Positions 1 to 8,001 of a stretch of DNA of 10,334 nt are shown piece by piece. Position numbers and translations under genes: made by a program. Numbering within the stretch: position 1 is the stretch's first letter; each line of letters begins with the position of its first letter. This DNA is from Bacteroidetes bacterium UBA2364 (GTDB lineage Bacteria; Bacteroidota; Rhodothermia; Rhodothermales; UBA2364), in the NCBI GenBank assembly GCA_002344075.1, contig DDTM01000024.1:1-10334 (forward strand), in the 5' to 3' direction. The notes beneath the pieces were generated by a model, which did not search any database, was not told the DNA's origin, and saw only the letters and a list, made by a program, of their open reading frames with translations.

Positions 1-145
1 CCCGCAGCAGGTATTTGCCGGAAGCCAATCCTTGCGCATTGAAGGAAAACGTATGTGTGGTCTGCCCATCTAAATGACCATTATGGAGCAGTTTTACTTC
101 GCGCCCTAATAGGTCAAACATGCGGACCTGCACGTTTTGGGTTTG
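1..145 (-). repeat. Direct repeat copy A: shared T9SS sorting-domain DNA
   Basis: By hand alignment, this stretch matches 2760-2904 without gaps, with about 8 mismatches in 145 bases. It encodes the second half of the sorting domain of the metalloprotease, from NVQVRMFDLLGREV to SGKYLLR. Similarity falls off sharply past 145, although both frames go on encoding related sorting-domain sequence. The repeat may continue beyond the left edge. Confidence 0.9.
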
Positions 146-2653
146 CCCGACTGCTAAGGCGAAGGTTGTACTGGGATTAAAAGGATTGGGATAGGCTTCC
201 GACAAAAAAAAGCGGTCTTGTAGCTCTATGGATGCCTCGACGGTGGGCGAGTAGGTGCGTGTCCCGTCATGATCTACTTGTACCAAGCGGAAGGTGTGCT
301 TGCCATATTGGAGCTTGGGGATTTGGAATGTGTAATGGCTTTGCTGGACTGTCGTGCCGTTACCCTGTACAAATCCTATTTTTTTAAAGGCTTCGTTTTC
401 GCGGGTGCGATGCTCCACTTCAAAACCTGCATTGTTCGTTTCACTGGCGGTTTCCCATTCCAGCAAGACCTCTTCATTTTTTTGGACCGCAGCCACAAAT
501 GAGGTGAGTCCTACTGCCAAAGGTGAGCTTACTAGCTGTAAATGTCCTTCATTCCCCGAACGATCATAATAGGTGGCTTCTGCCCCACTTGTTTTGCTCA
601 GATGCGTTGCTGCCCCACTTGAATCCCCAAACTTCCAGAAGCCTAAGGTAACTGAATCCGTATGCCGCGAATTGGGCAAGGCATAGGTCGAAAAGGTAAG
701 CGGTGAACTCGATGTCAGAGTAACTCTTCTGCTATTTAAAACACGCAACTCATCAATCGCGCCAGCAAACTCTCCTACGACACTGGTCCCATTATGGGTG
801 CCGCCTACTACAAAATTCCCACTTGAATTATAAACATTTGTGGTAAAAGCAAAAAACGTGTTGGTATCCATTGCGCCGTTAATGGCAATGAGCATGGCAT
901 TATTCGACGCATTATCAAAAACAGCCATTACATGTGTCCATGTATTAAGGGCAATCGTTGCCGTAGAGGTGATTGTGGTAACGGAGGTACCGTCAGCACT
1001 TAATCGGAACTCTAATTTCCCTGCGCTATTTAACACAAACTCATAGCTCCGATCTGAAGTTAGTTTCGATTTTGCTGCAATAATGCCCACATTTCCAGAC
1101 GAAGGATATGCGGTTGGACGAATCCATGCTTCTATAGTAAAATTGGCATTGCTTAACCCAAGATCAAAGGTGGTTGCATCTTCTGTAATTCCTCCAACAG
1201 CATAATAGTTATTGTCGCCTGAAGCTAAATCTAAGTCATCGCCGCCTGCTAAGGAGGTCGTTTGCCCAGTAAAACCGTATAACCCTTTTAGGGCTTCGGC
1301 TTCGGAGCTATGTAAGGTGCGTTTGGTGGTGCCAGAAGCCGAGAAGCCATACATGACTTTTGTATTATCCAACTGTTGATTATAGTAGTCATAGATATGG
1401 GTTGTATGTCCAAGTTCATGTAGGGCGACCGTTTCAATATCTTGTTCTCCGCTACTGGGTGAACCTGAGTCATCCCAGTTATCTGCATTATCGAAATCAA
1501 TATCTGATTCACTAATAATACCTGTGGTTGTACTAAACCAATTCCAATTTACGGCAAGTGTGCCCCCTGCTCCGCTGGTAAAACTTGCGCCATTAAACAC
1601 GATTTCATTGGTGTCATTATTACCAATCGCTGTTGCTGTAGTTGTGCCGCCTTTTACAAACGAAAATGGAATATTATTCGTTGTCAGCATGTTGTTCCAA
1701 GTATCAATCGCGTTTTCAACTGCTGTTCTTGCATTGCTTACATCGGCATTATCTGTACCTGAAATACTGCTTCCATTGATCATATAGGTTACCGAAGCAG
1801 GTGTTCCTGGCCACTTTCGGCTATCTAGCCCATAGGTAAGCGTTAAGTTAGTTGCCGAGGTGGCAGACGATGCGGCATTATCGGTAACCCGAATTTTTCC
1901 ACTACTTGCACCTGCTGGCACTAAGGCACGGATTACGGTATCGCTCCATGAAACGATCTCCGCAAGTTGCCAAGCAAAAGTAGCCCCTCCGCTAGTAGCT
2001 TGTTTGGTGAATTCTACTTTGCCTGTGCCTTTTGTTGCACCAAATCCCGATCCATTAATCGTAACCATCGAGCCTGTTCCACCTGTCGAAGTGGTTGGTG
2101 TAAAGCTGGTAATGGCAACGGCTAATGACTTGTTTAAACGTGCTTCCAAATCAACACGCTTTATTTCAAATTGTTTGTAAATACTATGCCAACGGGCCTT
2201 CGGTGCATTTACCATCTGGTTTACCATCTTATCAAAATCGTGTACTGCGAGCTTCTCCTCCATCACATAGTTTTCTTGGATGGCATATTTTCCTGCTGCA
2301 CCTGCCCAAACGCCGCCATTTTTGAGAAAAATGACCACTTCTTCTTTGGGCTGAAAATCGGCGAGGTGCGAGCCAATCTGGGCTTGATCGCCGACAACAC
2401 CACCGCGTTGTTTGAAGGTATAAACTTGTGGGCGCAATGCTCCTTTATACCATTCGTCCACTTCAATTTGAAAAGTCGTGTAGATATTTCGGTCTGCTTC
2501 CCATTCAGAATGGGCGGAAAGCACTTTCCCGCGCAGCGCTGCATCAGCGTTTTGGAGCAAGTCCAAGGTTGGAAAGTCTGTGAATTTGGCAAGCTGGGCA
2601 TAGGTGTTTACATTGGCCAGCAACAAAAGGAGGGTTGTAAAGATTTTGTTCAT
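1..2653 (-). CDS. Secreted multidomain matrixin-like zinc metalloprotease with T9SS sorting domain (C-terminus cut by window edge)
   Basis: The frame is open from ATG at 2651-2653 to the left edge, 884 codons with no stop, so only the last part of the sorting domain is missing. Residues 1-19 form a signal peptide ending TYA before Gln20. Next come an N-terminal beta domain (about 25-150), a TIG/IPT-like domain (about 176-277), and a matrixin-like protease domain (about 280-458) with HELGHTTHIYD at 412-422 and a Met-turn at Met434 (VMYG). A LamG/concanavalin-like domain (about 483-640) and an FN3-like domain (about 704-810, with WETASETNNAGF) follow. The sorting domain starts at AYPNPFNPST near 817. 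Known of the family: Glu413 is the general base, and His412, His416 and a third residue bind zinc. The usual Gly of HExxHxxGxxH/D is His419 here, and Asp422 is the expected third ligand. It likely cleaves extracellular or surface proteins; the substrate is unknown. It lies 56 bases downstream of the NHL-repeat gene, probably in one operon. Confidence 0.88.
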   Translation of the reverse strand, partial: MNKIFTTLLLLLANVNTYAQLAKFTDFPTLDLLQNADAALRGKVLSAHSEWEADRNIYTTFQIEVDEWYKGALRPQVYTFKQRGGVVGDQAQIGSHLADFQPKEEVVIFLKNGGVWAGAAGKYAIQENYVMEEKLAVHDFDKMVNQMVNAPKARWHSIYKQFEIKRVDLEARLNKSLAVAITSFTPTTSTGGTGSMVTINGSGFGATKGTGKVEFTKQATSGGATFAWQLAEIVSWSDTVIRALVPAGASSGKIRVTDNAASSATSATNLTLTYGLDSRKWPGTPASVTYMINGSSISGTDNADVSNARTAVENAIDTWNNMLTTNNIPFSFVKGGTTTATAIGNNDTNEIVFNGASFTSGAGGTLAVNWNWFSTTTGIISESDIDFDNADNWDDSGSPSSGEQDIETVALHELGHTTHIYDYYNQQLDNTKVMYGFSASGTTKRTLHSSEAEALKGLYGFTGQTTSLAGGDDLDLASGDNNYYAVGGITEDATTFDLGLSNANFTIEAWIRPTAYPSSGNVGIIAAKSKLTSDRSYEFVLNSAGKLEFRLSADGTSVTTITSTATIALNTWTHVMAVFDNASNNAMLIAINGAMDTNTFFAFTTNVYNSSGNFVVGGTHNGTSVVGEFAGAIDELRVLNSRRVTLTSSSPLTFSTYALPNSRHTDSVTLGFWKFGDSSGAATHLSKTSGAEATYYDRSGNEGHLQLVSSPLAVGLTSFVAAVQKNEEVLLEWETASETNNAGFEVEHRTRENEAFKKIGFVQGNGTTVQQSHYTFQIPKLQYGKHTFRLVQVDHDGTRTYSPTVEASIELQDRFFLSEAYPNPFNPSTTFALAVGQTQNVQVRMFDLLGREVKLLHNGHLDGQTTHTFSFNAQGLASGKYLLR

Positions 2654-2709
2654 GTTGTTTTGATGATGGTGAAGAATGCCTTGTCTCTGACGTATTATGC
2701 TGTTGCCTT

Positions 2710-4833
2710 CTATTTCACTAAGGTCAGGGTTTTGGTTGCCGCGAAGTTTTCGCCTTGAACCCGCAGCAGGTATTTGCCGGAAACTAACCCTTGTGCATTG
2801 AAGGAAAACGTATGGGTGGTCTGCCCATCTAAATGACCATTATGGAGCAGTTTTACTTCGCGCCCTAACAGGTCAAACATGCGGATTTGCACGTTTTGGG
2901 TTTGGGCAACCGCAAGCGTGAAAGTCGCCGTTGGATTAAACGGGTTGGGATAAACTTCTGTGAGGACAAATGCGCCTATGATTTCGGGAGCATCCGCTTC
3001 ATTTGCTATCGAAGGCACTTTGTCGAAGGTAAACGGCACTGTGTAGGAGCAAACACCACCGCTTGGTGTGATTTTGGTATAGAGCGTTTGCAAACCAAGT
3101 GGCAAGCCTGGTGATTTGAACGTGTTGGGGGCGGTAAAAGTACCCGCTGCAAGCGTAGCCGCTGCATCTTTATAAATGCCATTGATGGTGCCGTTGTAAG
3201 TGCCGCCATAGGTGAAAATGGGAAGCGTCTTGTTATTGACAATCAGCGAGCCTGCTTGGTTGTTGGTAATTGTCCCATTTACAGCGCCATACACTAAAAC
3301 ACCATTATTTGTAAAGGCTTGCCCACTTGTATTTAAATTATTCGCGATCTGAATAAGCCCTGTATTGGTGGTCATGCTACCTGCAACACTATTGTCGTAA
3401 TCCCCTGCGGTCATGATAAGCTTCGCACACGTCCGATTGTTGAGCGTACCACCACCTACGGAAATGCCCAAGCCATCGGTTATGTTAATCGTGCCATCAT
3501 TGGTAAGGCTCGCCCCACTTTTTAGATCAATTCCCCAAACACCTGCTGCTGAAAGATTTAGCATGGTATTGACATTTAAGCTTAATGAACTACCTGCATT
3601 CAGTGTGATTTGCTTGGCTGTTTTGGGTACAGCATCGTTGATGAGCGGTTTATTTGTTTCATTCGAGATGGTAACGGGGTTTGTGGCGGTTGGAATGCCA
3701 TAAGGCGACCAATTACAGGCATTGTTCCAAGTTGTATTCACCCAGCCTGTCCACGCCATTGTTTCGGAAGTAGAAGCACCCAACGCGATTTTACGGATGC
3801 TGTAGTTTCTCACATCTGCTACATAAAACAAATTGCCTGCGGGATTGACAAAGATCCCACTGGGTAAATTAAATCGTGCTGTTTCGGGTGTACCATCTGC
3901 AGAACCTGATGTATTGGTTCCTGCAAAGGTTGTGACCACCCCTGCGGGCGTAATCTTGCGAATGTGATGACTCAAAAATTCGGTGAGATATACATTCCCT
4001 GCGCCATCTACCGTAATGCCCCGTGGTTCATTAAATTGTGCTGCGGTGCCTGTGCCATTTGCAAAACCTGCTATGCCACTCCCTGCCAAGGTAGTAACCG
4101 TTGCGGTAGCAATGACGATCTTGCGGATGGTATGCCCTGAAAGTTCTCCTACATAAAGATTTCCTGCGCCATCCGTTGCAAGTCCCCAAGGTCTTTTAAT
4201 GTTTGCAGCGGTGCCAACCCCATCCAAGGTTGCGAAGGCACCACTTCCTGCGAAGGTGCTAACGGCACCTGTGGCAAGGACGATTTTTCGGATGCGGTTA
4301 TTAACATAATCGGATACATATAAATTCCCTGCGCCATCTAAGGCGAGACCGCCTATGAGGTTGAATTTTGCGGCGGAACCAATCCCATCCGCAAAGCCTT
4401 GGGTACTTCCGGCAAGGGTGCTTACCTCGCCTGTGGCAAGTACAACTTTGCGAATGCGATGGTTGTTGTAATCGGATACATAGAGGCTACCCGAAGCATC
4501 GTCCACTTCAATGTCCCCCGGTGCATTAAACTGAGCGACTGCACCAATGCCATCTGCAAAACCTGCCTTACCATTGCCTGCGAGGGTTGTGACCACGCCT
4601 TCAGGTGTGATCTTGCGAATACTATGGTTCATTTCCTCTGATACATAGATATTGCCCGCTGCATCTACCGCTATGCCGTGCGGGGCAGTAAATCGTGCGG
4701 CAGTCCTTGTACCATCAACAAAACCGTCTTTGAGGTAACTTCCGGCTACTGGGCATACTTGTAAGGTTTGTGCTTGTACAAAACCCATGTACCAAGCAAG
4801 GAGAAAGATGAATATTGTAAGCGTGCTTTTCAT
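2710..4833 (-). CDS. Secreted six-bladed NHL-repeat protein with T9SS sorting domain
   Basis: A complete 707-residue protein. Residues 1-21 are a signal peptide ending VQA before Gln22. Residues 47-352 hold six NHL repeats, each with the pattern ARFxxPxGIxVDxxGNxYV, a variable loop, then IRKI and VxTxAG, which should close into a six-bladed beta-propeller. Residues 360-390 carry a WTGWVNTTWNNACNW segment of the kind that opens repetitive beta domains in T9SS cargo. Residues 400-600 are rich in Gly, Asn and Thr and look like a beta-helix or other repetitive beta fold. The sorting domain runs from VYPNPFNP (627) to the end (TLTLVK). NHL propellers generally bind proteins, sugars or nucleic acids; no catalytic residues are evident, so a surface binding or adhesion role is inferred. 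It is the upstream gene of the pair with the metalloprotease. Confidence 0.9.
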   Translation of the reverse strand: MKSTLTIFIFLLAWYMGFVQAQTLQVCPVAGSYLKDGFVDGTRTAARFTAPHGIAVDAAGNIYVSEEMNHSIRKITPEGVVTTLAGNGKAGFADGIGAVAQFNAPGDIEVDDASGSLYVSDYNNHRIRKVVLATGEVSTLAGSTQGFADGIGSAAKFNLIGGLALDGAGNLYVSDYVNNRIRKIVLATGAVSTFAGSGAFATLDGVGTAANIKRPWGLATDGAGNLYVGELSGHTIRKIVIATATVTTLAGSGIAGFANGTGTAAQFNEPRGITVDGAGNVYLTEFLSHHIRKITPAGVVTTFAGTNTSGSADGTPETARFNLPSGIFVNPAGNLFYVADVRNYSIRKIALGASTSETMAWTGWVNTTWNNACNWSPYGIPTATNPVTISNETNKPLINDAVPKTAKQITLNAGSSLSLNVNTMLNLSAAGVWGIDLKSGASLTNDGTINITDGLGISVGGGTLNNRTCAKLIMTAGDYDNSVAGSMTTNTGLIQIANNLNTSGQAFTNNGVLVYGAVNGTITNNQAGSLIVNNKTLPIFTYGGTYNGTINGIYKDAAATLAAGTFTAPNTFKSPGLPLGLQTLYTKITPSGGVCSYTVPFTFDKVPSIANEADAPEIIGAFVLTEVYPNPFNPTATFTLAVAQTQNVQIRMFDLLGREVKLLHNGHLDGQTTHTFSFNAQGLVSGKYLLRVQGENFAATKTLTLVK
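2760..2904 (-). repeat. Direct repeat copy B: shared T9SS sorting-domain DNA
   Basis: This is the second copy of the segment at 1-145, in the same orientation and 2759 bases away, inside the 3' end of the NHL-repeat gene. The encoded peptides differ at only two positions over the shared 47 residues (Val/Ile in NVQxRMF and Ala/Val in GLxSGKY). The residues just before it, around PNPFNP, differ much more. Confidence 0.9.
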
Positions 4834-4981
4834 GTTGATTGATGTGTTAATGAATAGGGGTTATATTGATAATTTGATTAGAATTAGATAATATGAATAT
4901 GGTTGTGATGAGATTGTAAGGCGACAAGTGTATAATATTAGTATGATCTTGTGTGGGGTTTTAAGCAATGCTTGGGGTTGC

Positions 4982-4989
4982 CAAATATA
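4982..4989 (-). promoter_or_regulatory. Candidate Bacteroidota-type -7 promoter box for the NHL/metalloprotease pair
   Basis: On the minus strand this reads TATATTTG, a match to the TAnnTTTG -7 element of Bacteroidota sigma factors. It lies about 150 bases ahead of the NHL gene's ATG. No TTTG box stands at the usual 19-21 base spacing; the nearest, TTTTG upstream, is about 25 bases away. The rest of 4834-4990 is AT-rich leader without a recognisable gene or a clear Shine-Dalgarno site. Confidence 0.3.
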
Positions 4990-5046
4990 GCAAAAAGGCT
5001 TTTTAGGGTATTATCAAAATCGTCCATTTCTGCTTATAGGTTGTAA

Positions 5047-6151
5047 TTCACGCAAAATCCCAACGTCTTGCAGTTGGATACTAGGCCAGAAGAGGTTTTA
5101 TCAGGACAGGTGAAAACCTTTGGGTAGGCACCCTATCAAAAGGCCTTGGGGATTCATATTTAACACCTCCAACAAAGCCTTCAGCGCCTTGAAGAAATCA
5201 CTGTACCAGACTTTAACGTAAATGACGATGTAAAAGCCCCAGCGGAAATTTAAAAAGACTATACAAGCCCTTTGGCAACATTTCGAGACAATAAAAGGCA
5301 AAACAAGCCCAGACGTTGAACGTTTTGCAAAGGACGTTCAAGCGTTTAAAAAGGATGATCCACCTTCTTCCATAAAAAAGAGGCTTGCGTTTTTACAAGG
5401 CTATGTACGTCTCTTAGCGGCCTTAAAACCCTCATGACCTTGCCACAGGAACGTCCATTCTCAGAGGCCAAGCTCATCTTTGATGGTGCCACGTTTTTTC
5501 CGAAAAAGAACTGTGGTTTCAGTACCTAAGGCGGTTACAAGTGGAGCAAAAAACTGGGTCAGTTAAGGGCGATTCTCAGTTGAAATGGGACTTGGGCGTT
5601 TTGTATGCCTATCGTTTTTTTTCGAGCTACTGTGAGCGCTGACCACGTATTTTTTTGATGCTGGTGTTGCTCATATTTTTGATGGCTTTTGTTTATCTAC
5701 GCACAGGCTTGCAGGTGAAGGACAAGGATTTTATCCCTGTTATGCACCATGTCACCTTAGATTGGGACGGCTGACAAGAATATACACCCGATCCCCATTG
5801 CAAAAAGGAAAATTGTAAAGAAGTCTTGGTTTGGCATCCTATTACGCAGGAATACACCAGATCAATAGCACGTTAGGCGATATTGGCAGCCTCGGCTACT
5901 GGAATGCCTATGGCCATGCCCTGAATCATAGCGCCAAGTTCATTTTGCCATTTCAGGAAAAGTTTTACGTGCCTATTGGGGCTTGGGGTGTAGTCTGGTC
6001 GGGCTTGCATGTGCTTTTAGCCCCGCTTTTGGCGCTTTTATTGGGGACGGCCATCCGCCAAAAGGTGAGCATTAGGTTGTTTTGTTACCTGACCCCCAAT
6101 AAAACAGTGGTTTGGGGAAATAATCGCTGCGGCTTTGTTCCTAACCAATGA
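5047..6151 (+). pseudogene. Decayed gene for a membrane protein, broken by several frameshifts and stops
   Basis: Protein-like sequence continues across three reading frames. It opens with PNVLQLDTRPEEVLSGQVKT and HLQQSLQRLEEITVPDF (frame starting 5065, with stops near 5119 and 5161). It shifts near 5250 to FKKTIQALWQHFETIKGK, near 5431 to LMTLPQERPFSEAKLIFDGA and near 5523 to YLRRLQVEQKTGS. After a TGA at 5640 comes a transmembrane stretch, RIFLMLVLLIFLMAFVYL. Another TGA lies at 5772, and after a shift near 5860 the last part has a second hydrophobic segment (VVWSGLHVLLAPLLALLLG). The pieces add up to about 340 residues. The YLRRLQ.. block, FDGATF and the two hydrophobic segments faintly recall pentapeptide-repeat proteins with a C-terminal ion-channel-like domain; this is a weak inference. 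Only 5831-6151 remains open. No intact product is expected. Confidence 0.65.
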
Positions 6152-6269
6152 AAGAAGGGGATGGATTTTCCGTTACGGTTTGTAAAAAGACCGGATACGA
6201 TATACAAGGATTGATGACTTATAGAGGCGCTCCACCGTTTTCGTTGTGGATTTGATGAACCATTTCCCG

Positions 6270-7379
6270 CTATCCCTCTTCTTCTACCCGAACCCCCATG
6301 CGGATCATGTCCTGCAACAAGACTTGGGGATCTACCACTTGTCCCATTAGGTGCAAACCGGTGTGGTGCAGATTTTCCGAACTATATTGCAATAAACACG
6401 CAACGGCAGGTATGGCAGTCATCTCGTAGGCATCAGGATGATAGGCCAAAATATGGCGTGTACGGGGTTTCCCCCTAAAATACCCCGTGATTTCGGCAAA
6501 AAACCAAACCCCACAGGGTGGACGGGTAAAGGTGTTGCTTCCCCAGATCAGTAGTTTGCTCAGGAATTGCCGTCCCAGACCCTTGCGGATTTTGTACAGT
6601 CCCATGATGAGCGGAGAGAGCAAGTTATCCACAAATGCATTTAAACCAGCCACATAGGTTCCGGCTTCTTTAAGTCCAAAGGCTTCGGGAAGGCTGCGCA
6701 TCTCCTCGAACCAAAGCGGCATACAGGTTTGTACCCCATATTCTGGCCCAAAGTCTATGTTCACGCGGTCTTGCCAAGTCGCCTTTTTCCAGCCCCCATT
6801 CCGGTACACCCAAGCCGCATAATCGCCGATGCCATCCACCAATTCCCCCGCCGAGGACACGGTACCCACATTACGGATTTTCATGAGCATCCCCACCGTT
6901 GCACGGTCGCACACGTCGAAGTCTGGTGCTAAGGCACGAATGAAAGCCGCAGGTAATCCTGGATGAAAACCAGCCTGTGTAATGAAAATGCGTTTTTTCT
7001 CTAAAATCTTTAGATCCAACGTTTGTAAATCCTTCCAAACCGAATTGGGGTAATGCACATCCAAATAATCCATGCCATTCTCTAAGGCAACACGGGCAAC
7101 GGTAAGCGCCTGTTCGGTGGCCGAGGTACAAGAAACCATAACATTTGCTGTTTTTACGGCCTCCCGAAGGCTGGCTTCGTCTGCGGCATCCGCCCTCGTG
7201 GCCGAGGCACGTTCTCCGATAAAAGTCTTGTTCAATTGGTTTGCGGCTTCTTGGGCACGCGCTTGGCTTCGTCCGGCGATGACAACATCGTGCGGAGTTT
7301 CTTGTAGCAATAGCCGAGCTATCGGAAAACCCGCTCCGCCATATCCGCCCAAAATAAAAAAGGTGAGGTTGTTACGCAT
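6270..7379 (-). CDS. Saccharopine dehydrogenase-like NAD(P)-binding oxidoreductase
   Basis: A complete 369-residue protein. The N-terminus is a Rossmann fold with the nucleotide-binding loop GGYGGAG at 11-17 right after the first strand, and VIAGRS (about 33-38) ending the second strand. A short NVMVSCTSA-like segment and the GMDYLDVHYP motif follow, as in the Sacchrp_dh_NADP family. ITQAGFHPGLPAAFIRAL (near 134-151) corresponds to the family's turn into the substrate domain. The rest is the C-terminal alpha/beta substrate-binding region, and the length is normal for short members. These enzymes reduce or oxidise varied carbonyl or amino substrates, and the family is too broad to name the substrate. 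It is a single gene facing away from the remnants at 7503-7887. The ATG at 7379 is supported by a GGAGGA site. Confidence 0.85.
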   Translation of the reverse strand: MRNNLTFFILGGYGGAGFPIARLLLQETPHDVVIAGRSQARAQEAANQLNKTFIGERASATRADAADEASLREAVKTANVMVSCTSATEQALTVARVALENGMDYLDVHYPNSVWKDLQTLDLKILEKKRIFITQAGFHPGLPAAFIRALAPDFDVCDRATVGMLMKIRNVGTVSSAGELVDGIGDYAAWVYRNGGWKKATWQDRVNIDFGPEYGVQTCMPLWFEEMRSLPEAFGLKEAGTYVAGLNAFVDNLLSPLIMGLYKIRKGLGRQFLSKLLIWGSNTFTRPPCGVWFFAEITGYFRGKPRTRHILAYHPDAYEMTAIPAVACLLQYSSENLHHTGLHLMGQVVDPQVLLQDMIRMGVRVEEEG

Positions 7380-7384
7380 GGTTG

Positions 7385-7390
7385 TCCTCC
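7385..7390 (-). promoter_or_regulatory. Ribosome binding site of the saccharopine dehydrogenase-like gene
   Basis: The minus strand reads GGAGGA followed by five bases (CAACC) and ATG. This strong Shine-Dalgarno site fixes the start codon. Such sites are uncommon in much of Bacteroidota, and neither secreted-protein gene in this window has one. Confidence 0.75.
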
Positions 7391-7502
7391 CACGTTTTAA
7401 CGTCGGGTTAATTAGATGCTCTACTTACATTAGACGGGTGTATTCGAAAAATGTGTCGTAAAGAAACATGGTAACTTGTATGAAGTGTATAATGTATTGA
7501 TG

Positions 7503-7620
7503 TTACGCAGAGGCTATTTGCTCCCTGATCTTGGTTAGTTGTTCATAAGAGGCTAAGAGGTGTTGATTTCTTTCATAGCGGAAGATACAATCTTGTAACC
7601 CTATTGCCCTACGGCGGCGT
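7503..7620 (-). pseudogene. Unidentified coding fragment next to the DUF2887 remnant
   Basis: An open stretch on the minus strand, directly after an in-frame TGA, reads RRRRAIGLQDCIFRYERNQ and then HLLASYEQLTKIREQIASA before a TAA at 7503-7505. The charged, helical, coiled-coil-like composition looks like the true C-terminus of some protein. It has no start codon and is in a different frame from the DUF2887 remnant that precedes it on the same strand. It could be the tail of an unrelated gene joined there by deletion. I do not recognise the family; similarity to the tail of TolC-type proteins is only superficial. Confidence 0.35.
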
Positions 7621-7887
7621 CACATCAGTGATGTAAGTACAAAAATACTTCTGAGAATCAGCGGCGATATAAAAATACATCTCTTGCCACTTGAATTTCT
7701 ACAAATGTAATCGGTAAATGGGTATGTTTCGGCAGAAGAATGCCATCTCAACGATAGGCTTTTTCTTTCACGTCCTCCGAACGATATGGCTCATACTGCT
7801 CGACTTGTGAGGGCGATTCTCCAATGAGTTTAAAGATCGCTTGTGGCACTAACTAAAAAAACGGTGAAATAACTTATCGTTCCGCAT
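7621..7887 (-). pseudogene. Remnant of a DUF2887 / Rpn-family (PD-(D/E)XK) nuclease-transposase gene
   Basis: The minus strand starts with ATG at 7885-7887 (MRNDKLFHRFF). One frameshift leads into PQAIFKLIGESPSQVEQYEP, then YRSEDVKEKAYR, a TGA, DGILLPKHTHLPITFVEIQV, ARDVFLYRR, a TGA, FSEVFLYLHH and a third TGA. This follows, in order, the N-terminal layout known for DUF2887 proteins: a KxFY..F start, F.L.G, the VKE..FR.DG..LP block, the FVE(V/I)Q motif and FY.R.F.E.FLYL. The Glu and Gln of FVEIQ correspond to the nuclease core. Two TGAs sit where the family usually has Leu or Ile. The C-terminal half is absent, so the gene is dead. Intact relatives are mobile recombination-promoting nucleases, so this marks an old insertion. 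Confidence 0.75.
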
Positions 7888-8001
7888 GATTTTGGAGTGG
7901 ATTGGAGTACTTTCAAGATAACACAAAATCCATCGAAAAGAAGACTTGCGCTCGATTTTTAATCCATTACGTTTACCTTAACATCACGAATTCAAAGTAT
8001 C

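Noticed and set aside
2263..2601. A 112-codon minus-strand frame starting MPSLPNSQTF.
   Set aside because: It overlaps the metalloprotease gene on the same strand in another frame and has no family-like features; it is a shadow frame.
3710..4700. Repeated DNA motifs about 125-130 bases apart that could be taken for a tandem or CRISPR-like repeat array.
   Set aside because: The period and content correspond to the NHL repeats of the encoded propeller; they are coding repeats with no spacer structure.
6099..6117. CCCCAA ... TTGGGG hairpin near the end of the membrane-protein pseudogene as a possible terminator.
   Set aside because: The stem is only about six base pairs, the loop is long and no T-run follows.
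7392..7403. Inverted repeat ACGTT-TT-AACGT just upstream of the saccharopine dehydrogenase-like gene's ribosome binding site, a possible operator.
   Set aside because: Five-base arms of simple sequence are expected by chance, and no second copy or regulator gene is seen nearby.
7072..7461. A 129-codon plus-strand frame opposite the saccharopine dehydrogenase-like gene.
   Set aside because: It is antisense to a well-supported gene, with a composition typical of a reverse-strand shadow.
7621..7800. Several in-frame TGA codons in the DUF2887 and membrane-protein remnants could suggest UGA recoding or selenocysteine.
   Set aside because: The same remnants also carry frameshifts and other stops. 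The two intact long frames (884 and 707 codons) have no in-frame TGA and use TGG for their many Trp residues, so decay is the simpler explanation.
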